Below, one piece after another: positions 40,330-46,550 of a stretch of 47,941 nucleotides of DNA. This stretch comes from a virus. Numbering within the stretch: the first letter of the stretch is position 1; each line of letters opens with the position of its first letter. The stretch is taken from IMG/VR virus record IMGVR_UViG_3300022200_000077, positions 1-47,941 of that record; one strand, 5' to 3'. The notes below the pieces were generated by a model that was given only the letters and a program-made list of their open reading frames with translations, searched no databases and was not told the DNA's origin. Made by a program: the position numbers and the translations under genes.

Positions 40330-40336
40330 ATAAATA
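40330..40336 (-). promoter_or_regulatory. TATTTAT box
   Basis: 4 nt before the ATG at 40325. Confidence 0.55.
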
Positions 40337-40344
40337 GTTAAAAA

Positions 40345-40374
40345 ACAAAAACCCCACCTTGTGAGTGGGGTTCT
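40345..40374 (-). terminator. Terminator
   Basis: ACCCCAC-CTTGTGA-GTGGGGT; on the minus strand it is followed by a T-rich run, downstream of the holin-like gene. Confidence 0.78.
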
Positions 40375-40394
40375 AAATTCTATAATAGAATAAA

Positions 40395-40568
40395 TTAAGC
40401 CTTTGCTTTGTCGACTACAGACCAAATAATACCAGTTAATGTGATAACACCACCAATTACTTCTGTCAAAGTAGCTTCGTCAATTAAACCTTTAGTAACT
40501 AGGATACCACCAACAAATGTTAAAGTGTGTCTTAAAATACCTAATACTTGTGCTTTAGTTAATTTCAT
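40395..40568 (-). CDS. Holin-like small membrane protein
   Basis: 57 residues: MKLTKAQVLGILRHTLTFVG, then GILVTKGLIDEATLTEVIGG and VITLTGIIWSVVDKAKA. Two amphipathic to hydrophobic helices with a short acidic turn and a basic C-terminus, a layout I recall from short phage holins (for example those with LRxxLTxxGGxLVxKG). Its start is 35 nt behind a TATTTAT box. It would give the endolysin at 22443 access to the cell wall. Confidence 0.75.
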   Translation of the reverse strand: MKLTKAQVLGILRHTLTFVGGILVTKGLIDEATLTEVIGGVITLTGIIWSVVDKAKA

Positions 40569-40603
40569 GTTTTTTTTTGTTAAAAAAGTTTATTTTATTA
40601 CTT

Positions 40604-40610
40604 ATAAATA
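40604..40610 (-). promoter_or_regulatory. TATTTAT box
   Basis: 35 nt before the holin-like ATG. Confidence 0.45.
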
Positions 40611-40632
40611 TATCTAAAGCGATTAAAACACT

Positions 40633-40791
40633 TTATTTCTCAATATCACTCATTCTTCTTATTGAGTATGAGATAATGTACCCACCAAAGAAACAATTCA
40701 ATAATGAAGGAAATCCATTACCTGAAAATCCAACAATTAGTGATGTAAAACCTAAAATAACACCAAAAATTAATTCTTTCTTACTAATCAT
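40633..40791 (-). CDS. Small two-pass membrane protein
   Basis: 52 residues: MISKKELIFGVILGFTSLIV, GFSGNGFPSLLNCFFGGYII and SYSIRRMSDIEK. Two hydrophobic spans around a GNGFPS turn and a basic, polar end. It sits between the holin-like gene and a short orphan reading frame; together they may form a lysis module (holin plus antiholin or accessory). Confidence 0.65.
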   Translation of the reverse strand: MISKKELIFGVILGFTSLIVGFSGNGFPSLLNCFFGGYIISYSIRRMSDIEK

Positions 40792-40793
40792 TT

Positions 40794-40878
40794 TAAATTA
40801 AAATTCTATCGGTAACTTTACCACTATTTTCAAAAATATATTCAGTTTTAGCGGGTTTAGTTTCATTTTTTTTTTAAA
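40794..40878 (-). pseudogene. Possible broken small gene
   Basis: A frame ending just before the 40791 ATG reads KPAKTEYIFENSGKVTDRIL, plausible coding sequence with native codon choice, but has no ATG: the only ATG (40876 region, after a run of ten A) is one base out of frame. Either a frameshift near the A-run, a non-standard start or chance. Confidence 0.35.
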
Positions 40879-40901
40879 AATAAAAAATAATTGGAATAAA
40901 A

Positions 40902-40927
40902 AAAGGGTTGATTAACCCTTTTTTAAA
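40902..40927 (-). terminator. Terminator
   Basis: AAAGGGTTgatTAACCCTTTT, flanked by A-run and T-run, after the 40935-41282 gene. Confidence 0.8.
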
Positions 40928-40934
40928 ATCTTAT

Positions 40935-41282
40935 TTACCAATCAATTCCTGGACCCCAAGTTCGTTCATCAATAATTTCATAACCACTAAACTCAACACC
41001 AGGAAACCACGACTTAACGTAGTCCTCAACATGTGCGGTGACATTATCAAAATCGTATCTGTTTCTGTTTACATGAATACCAATATCAACAACAATAGGT
41101 TTACCCATACGAATATCTTTTACCACGATTTTATCAATCGATTCAACCTCATCAATCTCGTCCATTTCACCTAAACCCCAATCTTCAGACTCTTCTCTTA
41201 GTTCATTTAAAGCACCATCAATCAAATCCTGAATTATGGATTTCATTTTTTTGTGTTGTGATTCTGTTATGATTAGTTTCAT
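40935..41282 (-). CDS. Tagged acidic protein
   Basis: 115 residues. Tag MKLIITESQHKKMKSIIQDL, then GALNELREE as the likely site. A beta-type domain follows: IDKIVVKDIRMGKPIVVDIG, YDFDNVTAHVEDYVKSWFPG and a Trp-rich end. No catalytic motif. One of the cleanest examples of the tag. Confidence 0.8.
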   Translation of the reverse strand: MKLIITESQHKKMKSIIQDLIDGALNELREESEDWGLGEMDEIDEVESIDKIVVKDIRMGKPIVVDIGIHVNRNRYDFDNVTAHVEDYVKSWFPGVEFSGYEIIDERTWGPGIDW

Positions 41283-41295
41283 TAAGGTTTTTACT

Positions 41296-41302
41296 ATAAA
41301 TA
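41296..41302 (-). promoter_or_regulatory. TATTTAT box
   Basis: 13 nt before the ATG at 41282. Confidence 0.55.
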
Positions 41303-41345
41303 CAAATTTTTTAAAAAAAAAATTGGTTTAGTTAGTTATTGTTCG

Positions 41346-41353
41346 TATATTTG
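41346..41353 (+). promoter_or_regulatory. Host-type -7 element (TATATTTG)
   Basis: 7 nt before the ATG at 41361, divergent from the tagged gene. Confidence 0.6.
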
Positions 41354-41360
41354 CATCATA

Positions 41361-41648
41361 ATGAAAAACCTAAAAAACAAAGAATTAATTTTACATAAAA
41401 TGTACGACAAGTCACTAATAAAAGGTCGTACAGAATTTAAAGTTTTGGTAAATCAAATCAATTCAAATTACTTTGTGACTATTAAAATAGAGTGCGACGG
41501 CAATAAATTATGGGGTAACAATGCTTGTGAAAATTATAGAAAATTTATTTTAAATGAAATTAAGGATTATGGAGAAGAATTATTCCAATCGATAACAAGA
41601 CTTGTGTTCCCTGAAAACAATGCTAACGTAAAAGTTATATTTCTTTAA
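41361..41648 (+). CDS. Small protein, function unknown
   Basis: 95 residues, basic start (KNLKNKELILHKMYDKSLIK), beta strands in the middle (EFKVLVNQINSNYFVTIKIE) and a helical end. The only plus-strand gene in the long minus-strand block from 36.4 to 47.4 kb, and one of the few there with a host-type promoter, so it is probably expressed at another time than its tagged neighbours. Confidence 0.7.
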   Translation: MKNLKNKELILHKMYDKSLIKGRTEFKVLVNQINSNYFVTIKIECDGNKLWGNNACENYRKFILNEIKDYGEELFQSITRLVFPENNANVKVIFL

Positions 41649-41662
41649 TAATCTTTTTTTAA

Positions 41663-42517
41663 TTATCTATCAATATTAAATGATGAGGTATTATAACCCT
41701 TTTCTCCTAGTAAATCTCTTAAATATTGAGCAATTTCAGACTTTTTATTCCATCCAGTGTGTTGTCTAAAACCTAATTTAAGTTCAACAATATTACGTCC
41801 ATAGCTAATTTTTAATTGTCTATAGTCATTTGGGTACTTATCAGCCAACGCTCGTTTAATTACCCTACCTTCTTTTTTAACCCACTCATCAAAATTAAGT
41901 AAATTTGTCGTCCCATATATTGATAATTCACCAAAAATAGGTTTACCACGTTTAATACCCATGGTCTCTTCAATAAATCTAATTAAGGTACTACTTATTT
42001 TATTCGAAATTTGTTGGAGGGGTCTTTCAATACTAGTGTCTTTAACCGCTTGAATAAAATCAACATCGGCGATTACTGTAACATCATAAGGATTATCTTC
42101 AACAATACGAACATTAACATAATTAGGTAAATCCAACATTTTTATTCCAATATCTAAACCACGTTTGTGTTGTACTGAGAAATTCCTTTGTGACCTTAAA
42201 CTAGGTAATGAGTGTTTACCAAGTTTAACAATTTCTCTACCCGTTCTACTCATTAAACTTGTTTTACTACTATACCTGATAAATCCTGTATCAATACCCA
42301 TATCTTTACAAAATTCTTTAAGATACGTATTAAATAAGTAACTAAATGGTCTAGCACCAATTTCATCACCGTGTTTTGATTTAACCCACGGTCTAAAGTA
42401 AGTTAATAAAACCTCAATAAAATCTTCATCATCATAACCCGACAAATCAACATTCTCCAAAACTAAGTTTTTAGAGATTGCCAAATTATATTGAGATTCT
42501 GTAATAACAACTTTCAT
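41663..42517 (-). CDS. Tagged protein, function unknown
   Basis: 284 residues from ATG 42517, 4 nt behind the TATTTAT box; the open frame extends 8 codons further up. Tag MKVVITESQYNLAISKNLVL then ENV, site VLEN. The body is a large alpha/beta domain without known motif (VNVRIVEDNPYDVTVIADVD, RNIVELKLGFRQHTGW). Its first residues and its upstream DNA nearly equal those of the 42590-42919 gene while the bodies differ. Confidence 0.8.
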   Translation of the reverse strand: MKVVITESQYNLAISKNLVLENVDLSGYDDEDFIEVLLTYFRPWVKSKHGDEIGARPFSYLFNTYLKEFCKDMGIDTGFIRYSSKTSLMSRTGREIVKLGKHSLPSLRSQRNFSVQHKRGLDIGIKMLDLPNYVNVRIVEDNPYDVTVIADVDFIQAVKDTSIERPLQQISNKISSTLIRFIEETMGIKRGKPIFGELSIYGTTNLLNFDEWVKKEGRVIKRALADKYPNDYRQLKISYGRNIVELKLGFRQHTGWNKKSEIAQYLRDLLGEKGYNTSSFNIDR

Positions 42518-42521
42518 AACA

Positions 42522-42528
42522 ATAAATA
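42522..42528 (-). promoter_or_regulatory. TATTTAT box
   Basis: 4 nt before the ATG at 42517, within the block shared with 42924-42930. Confidence 0.58.
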
Positions 42529-42540
42529 TAATGATAAACA

Positions 42541-42568
42541 AAAAACCCCACCTGTTAAAGATGGGGTT
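42541..42568 (-). terminator. Terminator
   Basis: AACCCCACCT-GTTAA-AGATGGGGTT; nearly the same hairpin recurs at 46570-46597. Confidence 0.78.
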
Positions 42569-42589
42569 GATAATTTTGTTTTATTTAAA

Positions 42590-42919
42590 TTAGTCTTCGT
42601 CGTCGTAGTCCTCATCATCCTCATCATCACGACCAACAGAATCAAAAAATTCTTCAAATAATTGGTCGGAGTATAAGTCAATCATTAAATCACGAATCTC
42701 ACCATCTTCGTCCGCCTCATCAAGGCCAGCATCGGTGATTACCCAACTAATAATATTGTCTGTGTACTCAAATTCATCACCAAAATCGGATGGGTCAGTC
42801 TCTTCAATATATTTGTTAATTAAAGATTCAATTTCAGTCATTCTGCGAAGAAGATAACGGGGTAATCCAACGTTTTCCAAAATTAAATTATATTGAGATT
42901 CTGTAATAATAACTTTCAT
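42590..42919 (-). CDS. Tagged acidic protein
   Basis: 109 residues. Tag MKVIITESQYNLILENVGLP with LILEN as the site. The remainder is helical and increasingly acidic, ending DDEDDEDYDDED. Acidic short proteins with this tag could act in the capsid core. It is separated from its 41663-42517 neighbour by a terminator, so each is transcribed from its own box. Confidence 0.8.
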   Translation of the reverse strand: MKVIITESQYNLILENVGLPRYLLRRMTEIESLINKYIEETDPSDFGDEFEYTDNIISWVITDAGLDEADEDGEIRDLMIDLYSDQLFEEFFDSVGRDDEDDEDYDDED

Positions 42920-42923
42920 AATA

Positions 42924-42930
42924 ATAAATA
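42924..42930 (-). promoter_or_regulatory. TATTTAT box
   Basis: 4 nt before the ATG at 42919. Confidence 0.58.
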
Positions 42931-42937
42931 TAACAAA

Positions 42938-43318
42938 TTAAAGAATAGTTTTTATATCAAGTCCGAAATTTTCTTTAAACCATTCCTTGAAGACGGGTTT
43001 CCAATTGTCTCCAAACAGACTGTCTAATTTTTCTGAGTCACGAGAGTCCTCAAAATGTAACATGGGAGATTGTTCAATCCTATGTCTAAGTATTTCGGTA
43101 TCATCACCGTCCCAATAATCTTTACCGTACCATCTGAAAATGGTTCCGTCACCTTCATCATAATCGTAATCCCCAAAATAAAATATATACGAACTATCGT
43201 CAGGGTTTCCGTCATCATCATAACCTTCAGTATAGTTAATATCATCAACGGGATACGCTCCCTCAATGTAATTAAGGATGAGGTTGTGTAATCTATTTTC
43301 TGTGATAATTAATTTCAT
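42938..43318 (-). CDS. Tagged acidic protein, paralog of the next gene
   Basis: 126 residues. Tag MKLIITENRLHNLILNYIEG, a very acidic Tyr/Asp middle (YFGDYDYDEGDGTIFRWYG), then LDSLFGDNWKPVFKEWFKEN and FGLDIKTIL. Alignment by eye with 43318-43689 shows the same order of blocks (YIEG/YIDG, SLFGDNWKPVF/SMFGHRWKPVF). It begins on the last base of the upstream stop (TAATG type overlap). Confidence 0.8.
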   Translation of the reverse strand: MKLIITENRLHNLILNYIEGAYPVDDINYTEGYDDDGNPDDSSYIFYFGDYDYDEGDGTIFRWYGKDYWDGDDTEILRHRIEQSPMLHFEDSRDSEKLDSLFGDNWKPVFKEWFKENFGLDIKTIL

Positions 43319-43689
43319 TAGTATATTGTTGTTACTGGTAAATCAAATTTATCAATAAACCATTGTTTGAATACGGGTTTCCATCTATGACCGAACATAC
43401 TATTTAATTCTTTTTCGGGGTAAGTCATTACCTCAACAATGGGTGACATATCAACAAGTCTCTGATGACGTTCCTTATCTTTTTTGATATGTTTATTACT
43501 GTTATAGTAATCAGCACTTGTCCAAGTAAATAAGTAATCACCATCGTAGTCGTCAAGGAAGAAATCGTAAGCACCGACCAATTCACCATCGTTACCCAAA
43601 GCTTTAGACATATTCACATCACCAAGTACACCATCAATGTAGTTATATATGGCTTTCTCTAACTTATTTTCGGTGATGATTATTTTCAT
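43318..43689 (-). CDS. Tagged acidic protein, paralog of the previous gene
   Basis: 123 residues. Tag MKIIITENKLEKAIYNYIDG, acidic middle (YDFFLDDYDGDYLFTWTSAD), and the common end NSMFGHRWKPVFKQWFIDKF with DLPVTTIY. First gene of the pair; only it has a TATTTAT box, so both are made from one transcript. Tag identity with unrelated genes is higher than in their bodies. Confidence 0.8.
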   Translation of the reverse strand: MKIIITENKLEKAIYNYIDGVLGDVNMSKALGNDGELVGAYDFFLDDYDGDYLFTWTSADYYNSNKHIKKDKERHQRLVDMSPIVEVMTYPEKELNSMFGHRWKPVFKQWFIDKFDLPVTTIY

Positions 43690-43693
43690 ATCA

Positions 43694-43700
43694 ATAAATA
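43694..43700 (-). promoter_or_regulatory. TATTTAT box
   Basis: 4 nt before the ATG at 43689. Confidence 0.55.
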
Positions 43701-43715
43701 TGCAATAAAATAAAA

Positions 43716-43885
43716 GCGGCGGGGGGGGGTCTTTATTAAGATGGACACCTAATGGTTTACACTATAGTGTTTTACTGTAAACAACCAAGAAAAACCCGAA
43801 GGGGTTCGGACGGTCAGAAAACGGACGGAGTCCGTCGACGGGCGGGGGAAAAAACACCGACGAAGTCGGGTTCGGTTTATGTTGC
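43716..43885. other. GC-rich hairpin island
   Basis: A stretch of about 170 bp unlike the AT-rich surroundings. Contents in order: a run of nine G (43721-43729); arms GTTTAC/GTAAAC (43755-43760/43777-43782) around the 12-bp palindrome ACACTATAGTGT (43759-43770); stem CCGAA-GGGG-TTCGG (43796-43809); stem ACGGAC-GGA-GTCCGT (43821-43835); GGGCGGGGG (43840-43848); stem CCGAC-GAA-GTCGG (43857-43869). No reading frame. Candidate structured RNA, replication origin or packaging signal. Confidence 0.7.
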
Positions 43886-43911
43886 ACCCATAAAAGTATG
43901 ATAAAAAGATA

Positions 43912-44193
43912 TTAATCTTCGTCAGGGTGATATATGTAAAACCAAATTCGATTATCGATACCTGTCATTTTAATTATTTCACGAATATCTGATTTAATTT
44001 TTTCCCATTCACCAGAATCATTTATAGGTTCAAAGTCAGAAGAATTAATTGTTAGAGCAACATTAAATACCAAATTCTTATTCTTATCAATATAATGACT
44101 ATATACAGGTTCACTTGTTACATTAACATCAGTAAACATAGGATACTTGTTTTCAATAATATGCTTAAGAATTTTACGTATAACTTCTTCCAT
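43912..44193 (-). CDS. Tagged small protein
   Basis: 93 residues from ATG 44193, 5 nt behind the TATTTAT box. The head MEEVIRKILKHIIENKYPMF is a variant leader with IIEN as the site. The rest alternates strands and one helix (NKNLVFNVALTINSSDFEPI, EWEKIKSDIREIIKMTG, WFYIYHPDED). An earlier in-frame ATG at 44217 lies upstream of the box and is less likely. Confidence 0.75.
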   Translation of the reverse strand: MEEVIRKILKHIIENKYPMFTDVNVTSEPVYSHYIDKNKNLVFNVALTINSSDFEPINDSGEWEKIKSDIREIIKMTGIDNRIWFYIYHPDED

Positions 44194-44198
44194 ATACA

Positions 44199-44205
44199 AT
44201 AAATA
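44199..44205 (-). promoter_or_regulatory. TATTTAT box
   Basis: 5 nt before the ATG at 44193. Confidence 0.55.
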
Positions 44206-44216
44206 CCATAAAAACA

Positions 44217-44243
44217 AAAAACCCCCTTTATGGAGGGGGTTAT
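44217..44243. terminator. Terminator
   Basis: AACCCCC-TTTATGGA-GGGGGTT with strong A-run on the left. Confidence 0.82.
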
Positions 44244-44250
44244 CGGTGAA

Positions 44251-44325
44251 TTAAAGTTTACACCAACCAAGACATACCTTTCCGAAGGTAATCTTTTTAA
44301 TAAATAAACATATATTTTTTCTCAT
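44251..44325 (-). CDS. Possible 24-residue cysteine-containing peptide
   Basis: ATG at 44325 opens MRKNICLFIKKITFGKVCLG then WCKL, a basic peptide with three cysteines that ends just before the terminator. A CTTATTTG sequence lies 2 nt upstream, close to but not matching TA-n2-TTTG. Too short to be sure. Confidence 0.35.
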   Translation of the reverse strand: MRKNICLFIKKITFGKVCLGWCKL

Positions 44326-44350
44326 ACAAATAAGTATAATACAAAATTGT

Positions 44351-44773
44351 TTAATATGATAATTTGGCTCGTTTAATTGGTGTAACAAGAATATGAAAAT
44401 CAAAAGACCTGGCATGAAAAACATAATTCCCCCACAATTCAATTTCCGCAATTTCGGTTTGTCTTCTATACCCCAATGTTGTGGGTATTTGATATCCGAT
44501 TGATTTATTATAACTCCTTAACCAAAATGGGGATAGGAAAAAATTATTATACTCAATTATATTTTGCCAATAAAAATGTGAAACATCAGGATTAAGTGGA
44601 TGCCAAGTAACCCCCACTCTAGGTCCGAATTTAAAATCACCTTCAGTAAAAAACTCCTGATAAAACAATTGTACCCCGACCCCCTTGTTATTTGCGGTTA
44701 ATCCTGGAACAATTTCCTGAGAATAAGAACCAAAAGACAAAAGAGTAAAAATAACATATATAATAATTTTCAT
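44351..44773 (-). CDS. Secreted, outer-membrane-type beta protein
   Basis: 140 residues from ATG 44773. MKIIIYVIFTLLSFGSYSQ is a signal peptide of the Bacteroidota type, cleaved near SYSQ. The mature part alternates short hydrophobic strands with turns (GVGVQLFYQEFFTEGDFKFG, PRVGVTWHPLNPDVSHFYWQ) and may be a small beta-barrel or lipocalin-like domain. Presumably moves to the host envelope, perhaps to alter the phage receptor or block other phages. Confidence 0.72.
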   Translation of the reverse strand: MKIIIYVIFTLLSFGSYSQEIVPGLTANNKGVGVQLFYQEFFTEGDFKFGPRVGVTWHPLNPDVSHFYWQNIIEYNNFFLSPFWLRSYNKSIGYQIPTTLGYRRQTEIAEIELWGNYVFHARSFDFHILVTPIKRAKLSY

Positions 44774-44779
44774 CACACA

Positions 44780-45038
44780 TTAAATAGTGAAAATTAAAAA
44801 ATAAAATAACATATAACGGTCATAAAAAACCCCACTGATGAGGTGGGGTTTCTGATGTGAATGTCTGAATATCCACACATCTATTGGAAAAAATATGCAC
44901 GCTCCTACAAAGTTAAATACTAATGTGGCTGGCAGGAACCCCCCAACCGAACACATTGACAAATAAATGTAATAACGGTACTGTAATAATAGTACTCAAT
45001 TGCCACTTAAGGGCATATTGTAAAAACCTTTTTTTCAT
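44780..45038 (-). pseudogene. Small membrane protein gene split by a frameshift at a six-base G tract
   Basis: ATG 45038 gives MKKRFLQYALKWQLSTIITV, PLLHLFVNVFGWG and then a stop at 44913. In the next frame, opening at the same point, FLPATLVFNFVGACIFFPID and VWIFR continue a typical membrane protein. The switch point is C6 on the plus strand (44939-44944). Removing one base would join both halves into one two-pass protein of a kind I recall from phages and plasmids of Bacteroidota. Sequencing error, a real mutation or frameshifting are all possible. The C-terminal end crosses the 44826-44852 hairpin. Confidence 0.65.
44824..44853. terminator. Terminator hairpin
   Basis: AACCCCAC-TGATGAG-GTGGGGTT inside the 3' part of the second reading frame of the split gene. 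Confidence 0.75.
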
Positions 45039-45079
45039 TATAACATTAATATAAGAAATATATCTATAACTATCAAATA

Positions 45080-45712
45080 TTATCTAGAATTTCTTTTACT
45101 AGTAGGAGTGACAGCTCTATTATTATTTCTGGGTTTAGTATTATAACTAGGAGTATGTCTATCTATAGCGGGTTTATTGTACGACGGTCTCGCATTATAT
45201 GAAGGTCGTTCATATGACTTCGGTGTATTTCTTTCTGTCGTCTTATATACCTCTCGCTGTTTCCTTTCATATTGGTTAATGCGGTCACCATTGTAGTCGT
45301 AGACATATTCTCTTCCTCCTGTAGTATTAGAGCTATTGTTTTCTCGATAACCGTAATAATTATAGGCATACCAATTGTAGTAATTATTGTTATGGAACCC
45401 ATATGAATACGGATATACCCAATAATAATATGGCTGATAATACCATACATTATATCCCCAATTCCAACCGTACCATGGAGCCCAACTTACGCCCCATCTC
45501 CAGGTAGGATAGTATGGCCACGGGTTATAACAATTAGAATAATACCCGAACCCATAGTATGGAGTGTAGAATCTATTTATGTATGGTGAATATGTAATAA
45601 TTTCTACATTATAGTATTCATAGGTATTATAATAATTCGACTCATAGTATTGTGCAGAAGTGATTGTAATACCAATAATAATACTAAGTAATAGTGTAAG
45701 TAACTTTTTCAT
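45080..45712 (-). CDS. Secreted Tyr/Asn/Trp-rich low-complexity protein
   Basis: 210 residues. MKKLLTLLLSIIIGITITSA with Gln following is a clear signal peptide. Residues 22-130 consist mainly of Tyr, Asn, Trp, Pro and Gly (for example YYGFGYYSNCYNPWPYYPTW and NVWYYQPYYYWVYPYSYGF). The last 70 residues are basic with repeats RPSYN, KPSYN-like and TPSYN. Composition suggests an adhesive, prion-like or amyloid-forming surface protein, similar to short secreted proteins of Bacteroidota. Perhaps captured from the host. Confidence 0.78.
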   Translation of the reverse strand: MKKLLTLLLSIIIGITITSAQYYESNYYNTYEYYNVEIITYSPYINRFYTPYYGFGYYSNCYNPWPYYPTWRWGVSWAPWYGWNWGYNVWYYQPYYYWVYPYSYGFHNNNYYNWYAYNYYGYRENNSSNTTGGREYVYDYNGDRINQYERKQREVYKTTERNTPKSYERPSYNARPSYNKPAIDRHTPSYNTKPRNNNRAVTPTSKRNSR

Positions 45713-45728
45713 ATTTTTTTAATTTAAT

Positions 45729-45742
45729 ACATACGAGTATGT
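45729..45742. promoter_or_regulatory. Operator-like palindrome
   Basis: ACATAC-GA-GTATGT, perfect 6-bp arms, 17 nt before the ATG of the secreted Tyr-rich protein. No TATTTAT box here, so this gene probably has other control. Confidence 0.5.
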
Positions 45743-45774
45743 GCTCGAAAGTAATTTATTTAAATAATTTAAAG

Positions 45775-46164
45775 TTAAGATATCTTTGTAAGAATTATTT
45801 TACCTAGACTTCCACCCATTGAAAATGTGGCTTTTCCATTACCATTCTTAATAGCGTTATCAACATCATCTTTATCAAAAGTTTTTGTTTGACCTTTATT
45901 AGTTGTAAATTTATAATTTTTACCGTACCAAGCACCATCCACTTCTTCAATACTTGATATAGCGACAGGACCTGTGTAAACAGGAGATTCAATTTTGGTT
46001 TTATAAAGATGTCCACCTATTTTTATATTAGCTTTACCAGTTGTTGTCACTTTAACTCCACCCATAGTCGTAGTAGTTTCTTTTATTACTATTTTCTCTT
46101 CAGAGATAACTCTTTTAACTAAGTTTATTAGTTCGGATTCTGTAAGTCTAACTATTTTTTTCAT
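45775..46164 (-). CDS. Tagged beta-rich protein
   Basis: 129 residues. Tag MKKIVRLTESELINLVKRVI then SEE, the most typical long form of the leader, with ISEE as the site. The body is glycine-, threonine- and lysine-rich beta structure (TTMGGVKVTTTGKANIKIGG, YKFTTNKGQTKTFDKDDVDN). No enzyme motif. The cleavage product would be a small beta domain of about 105 residues. Confidence 0.8.
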   Translation of the reverse strand: MKKIVRLTESELINLVKRVISEEKIVIKETTTTMGGVKVTTTGKANIKIGGHLYKTKIESPVYTGPVAISSIEEVDGAWYGKNYKFTTNKGQTKTFDKDDVDNAIKNGNGKATFSMGGSLGKIILTKIS

Positions 46165-46180
46165 AATATATTATTTAGTA

Positions 46181-46187
46181 ATAAATA
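46181..46187 (-). promoter_or_regulatory. TATTTAT box
   Basis: 16 nt before the ATG at 46164. Confidence 0.55.
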
Positions 46188-46213
46188 TATTAATAAATAA
46201 AAAATATTATTTA

Positions 46214-46534
46214 TTATTTTGGTAAATACCCCGCTGAACCATCTTTCACATTACCAATACTTCCACAATCGGTTACAACAATACCATCTTTTAAACTTTT
46301 CCAACACTTTCCACTTTTGGTTTTACCATTTGGATATAATATCTCAGTACCACCAAAGTCACTGTTAAACATTTTCCCACCATCAGGAGTATCTGATAAA
46401 CCTTTTAAATTTTCATCGTCTTTTGGAAACTCAGGTTTTTGTGGTGATGACTGAATGGTTGATTGTTCACTAATCAATGGTCTAACATCCCCAATTGATG
46501 ATTCCAATAATTGTTTAAATCTATTTAGTTCCAT
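46214..46534 (-). CDS. Tagged small protein with C-terminal knob
   Basis: 106 residues from ATG 46534. Leader MELNRFKQLLESSIGDVRPL then ISEQ (sites LLES, ISEQ), a Ser/Pro/Gln linker, then LYPNGKTKSGKCWKSLKDGI with VVTDCGS: a small domain with two cysteines. The TATTTAT box stands 16 nt upstream of the chosen start; the longer frame would place the box inside the gene. Confidence 0.77.
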   Translation of the reverse strand: MELNRFKQLLESSIGDVRPLISEQSTIQSSPQKPEFPKDDENLKGLSDTPDGGKMFNSDFGGTEILYPNGKTKSGKCWKSLKDGIVVTDCGSIGNVKDGSAGYLPK

Positions 46535-46550
46535 AATATATTCTTTTCTA

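Noticed and set aside
43070-43291. Plus-strand Ile/Val-rich frame
   Set aside because: Antisense reading of the Asp/Tyr-rich tagged gene on the minus strand.
44251-44451. 66-residue minus-strand frame
   Set aside because: Overlaps the secreted-protein gene at 44351-44773 in another frame; only its last 24 residues might be a separate peptide.
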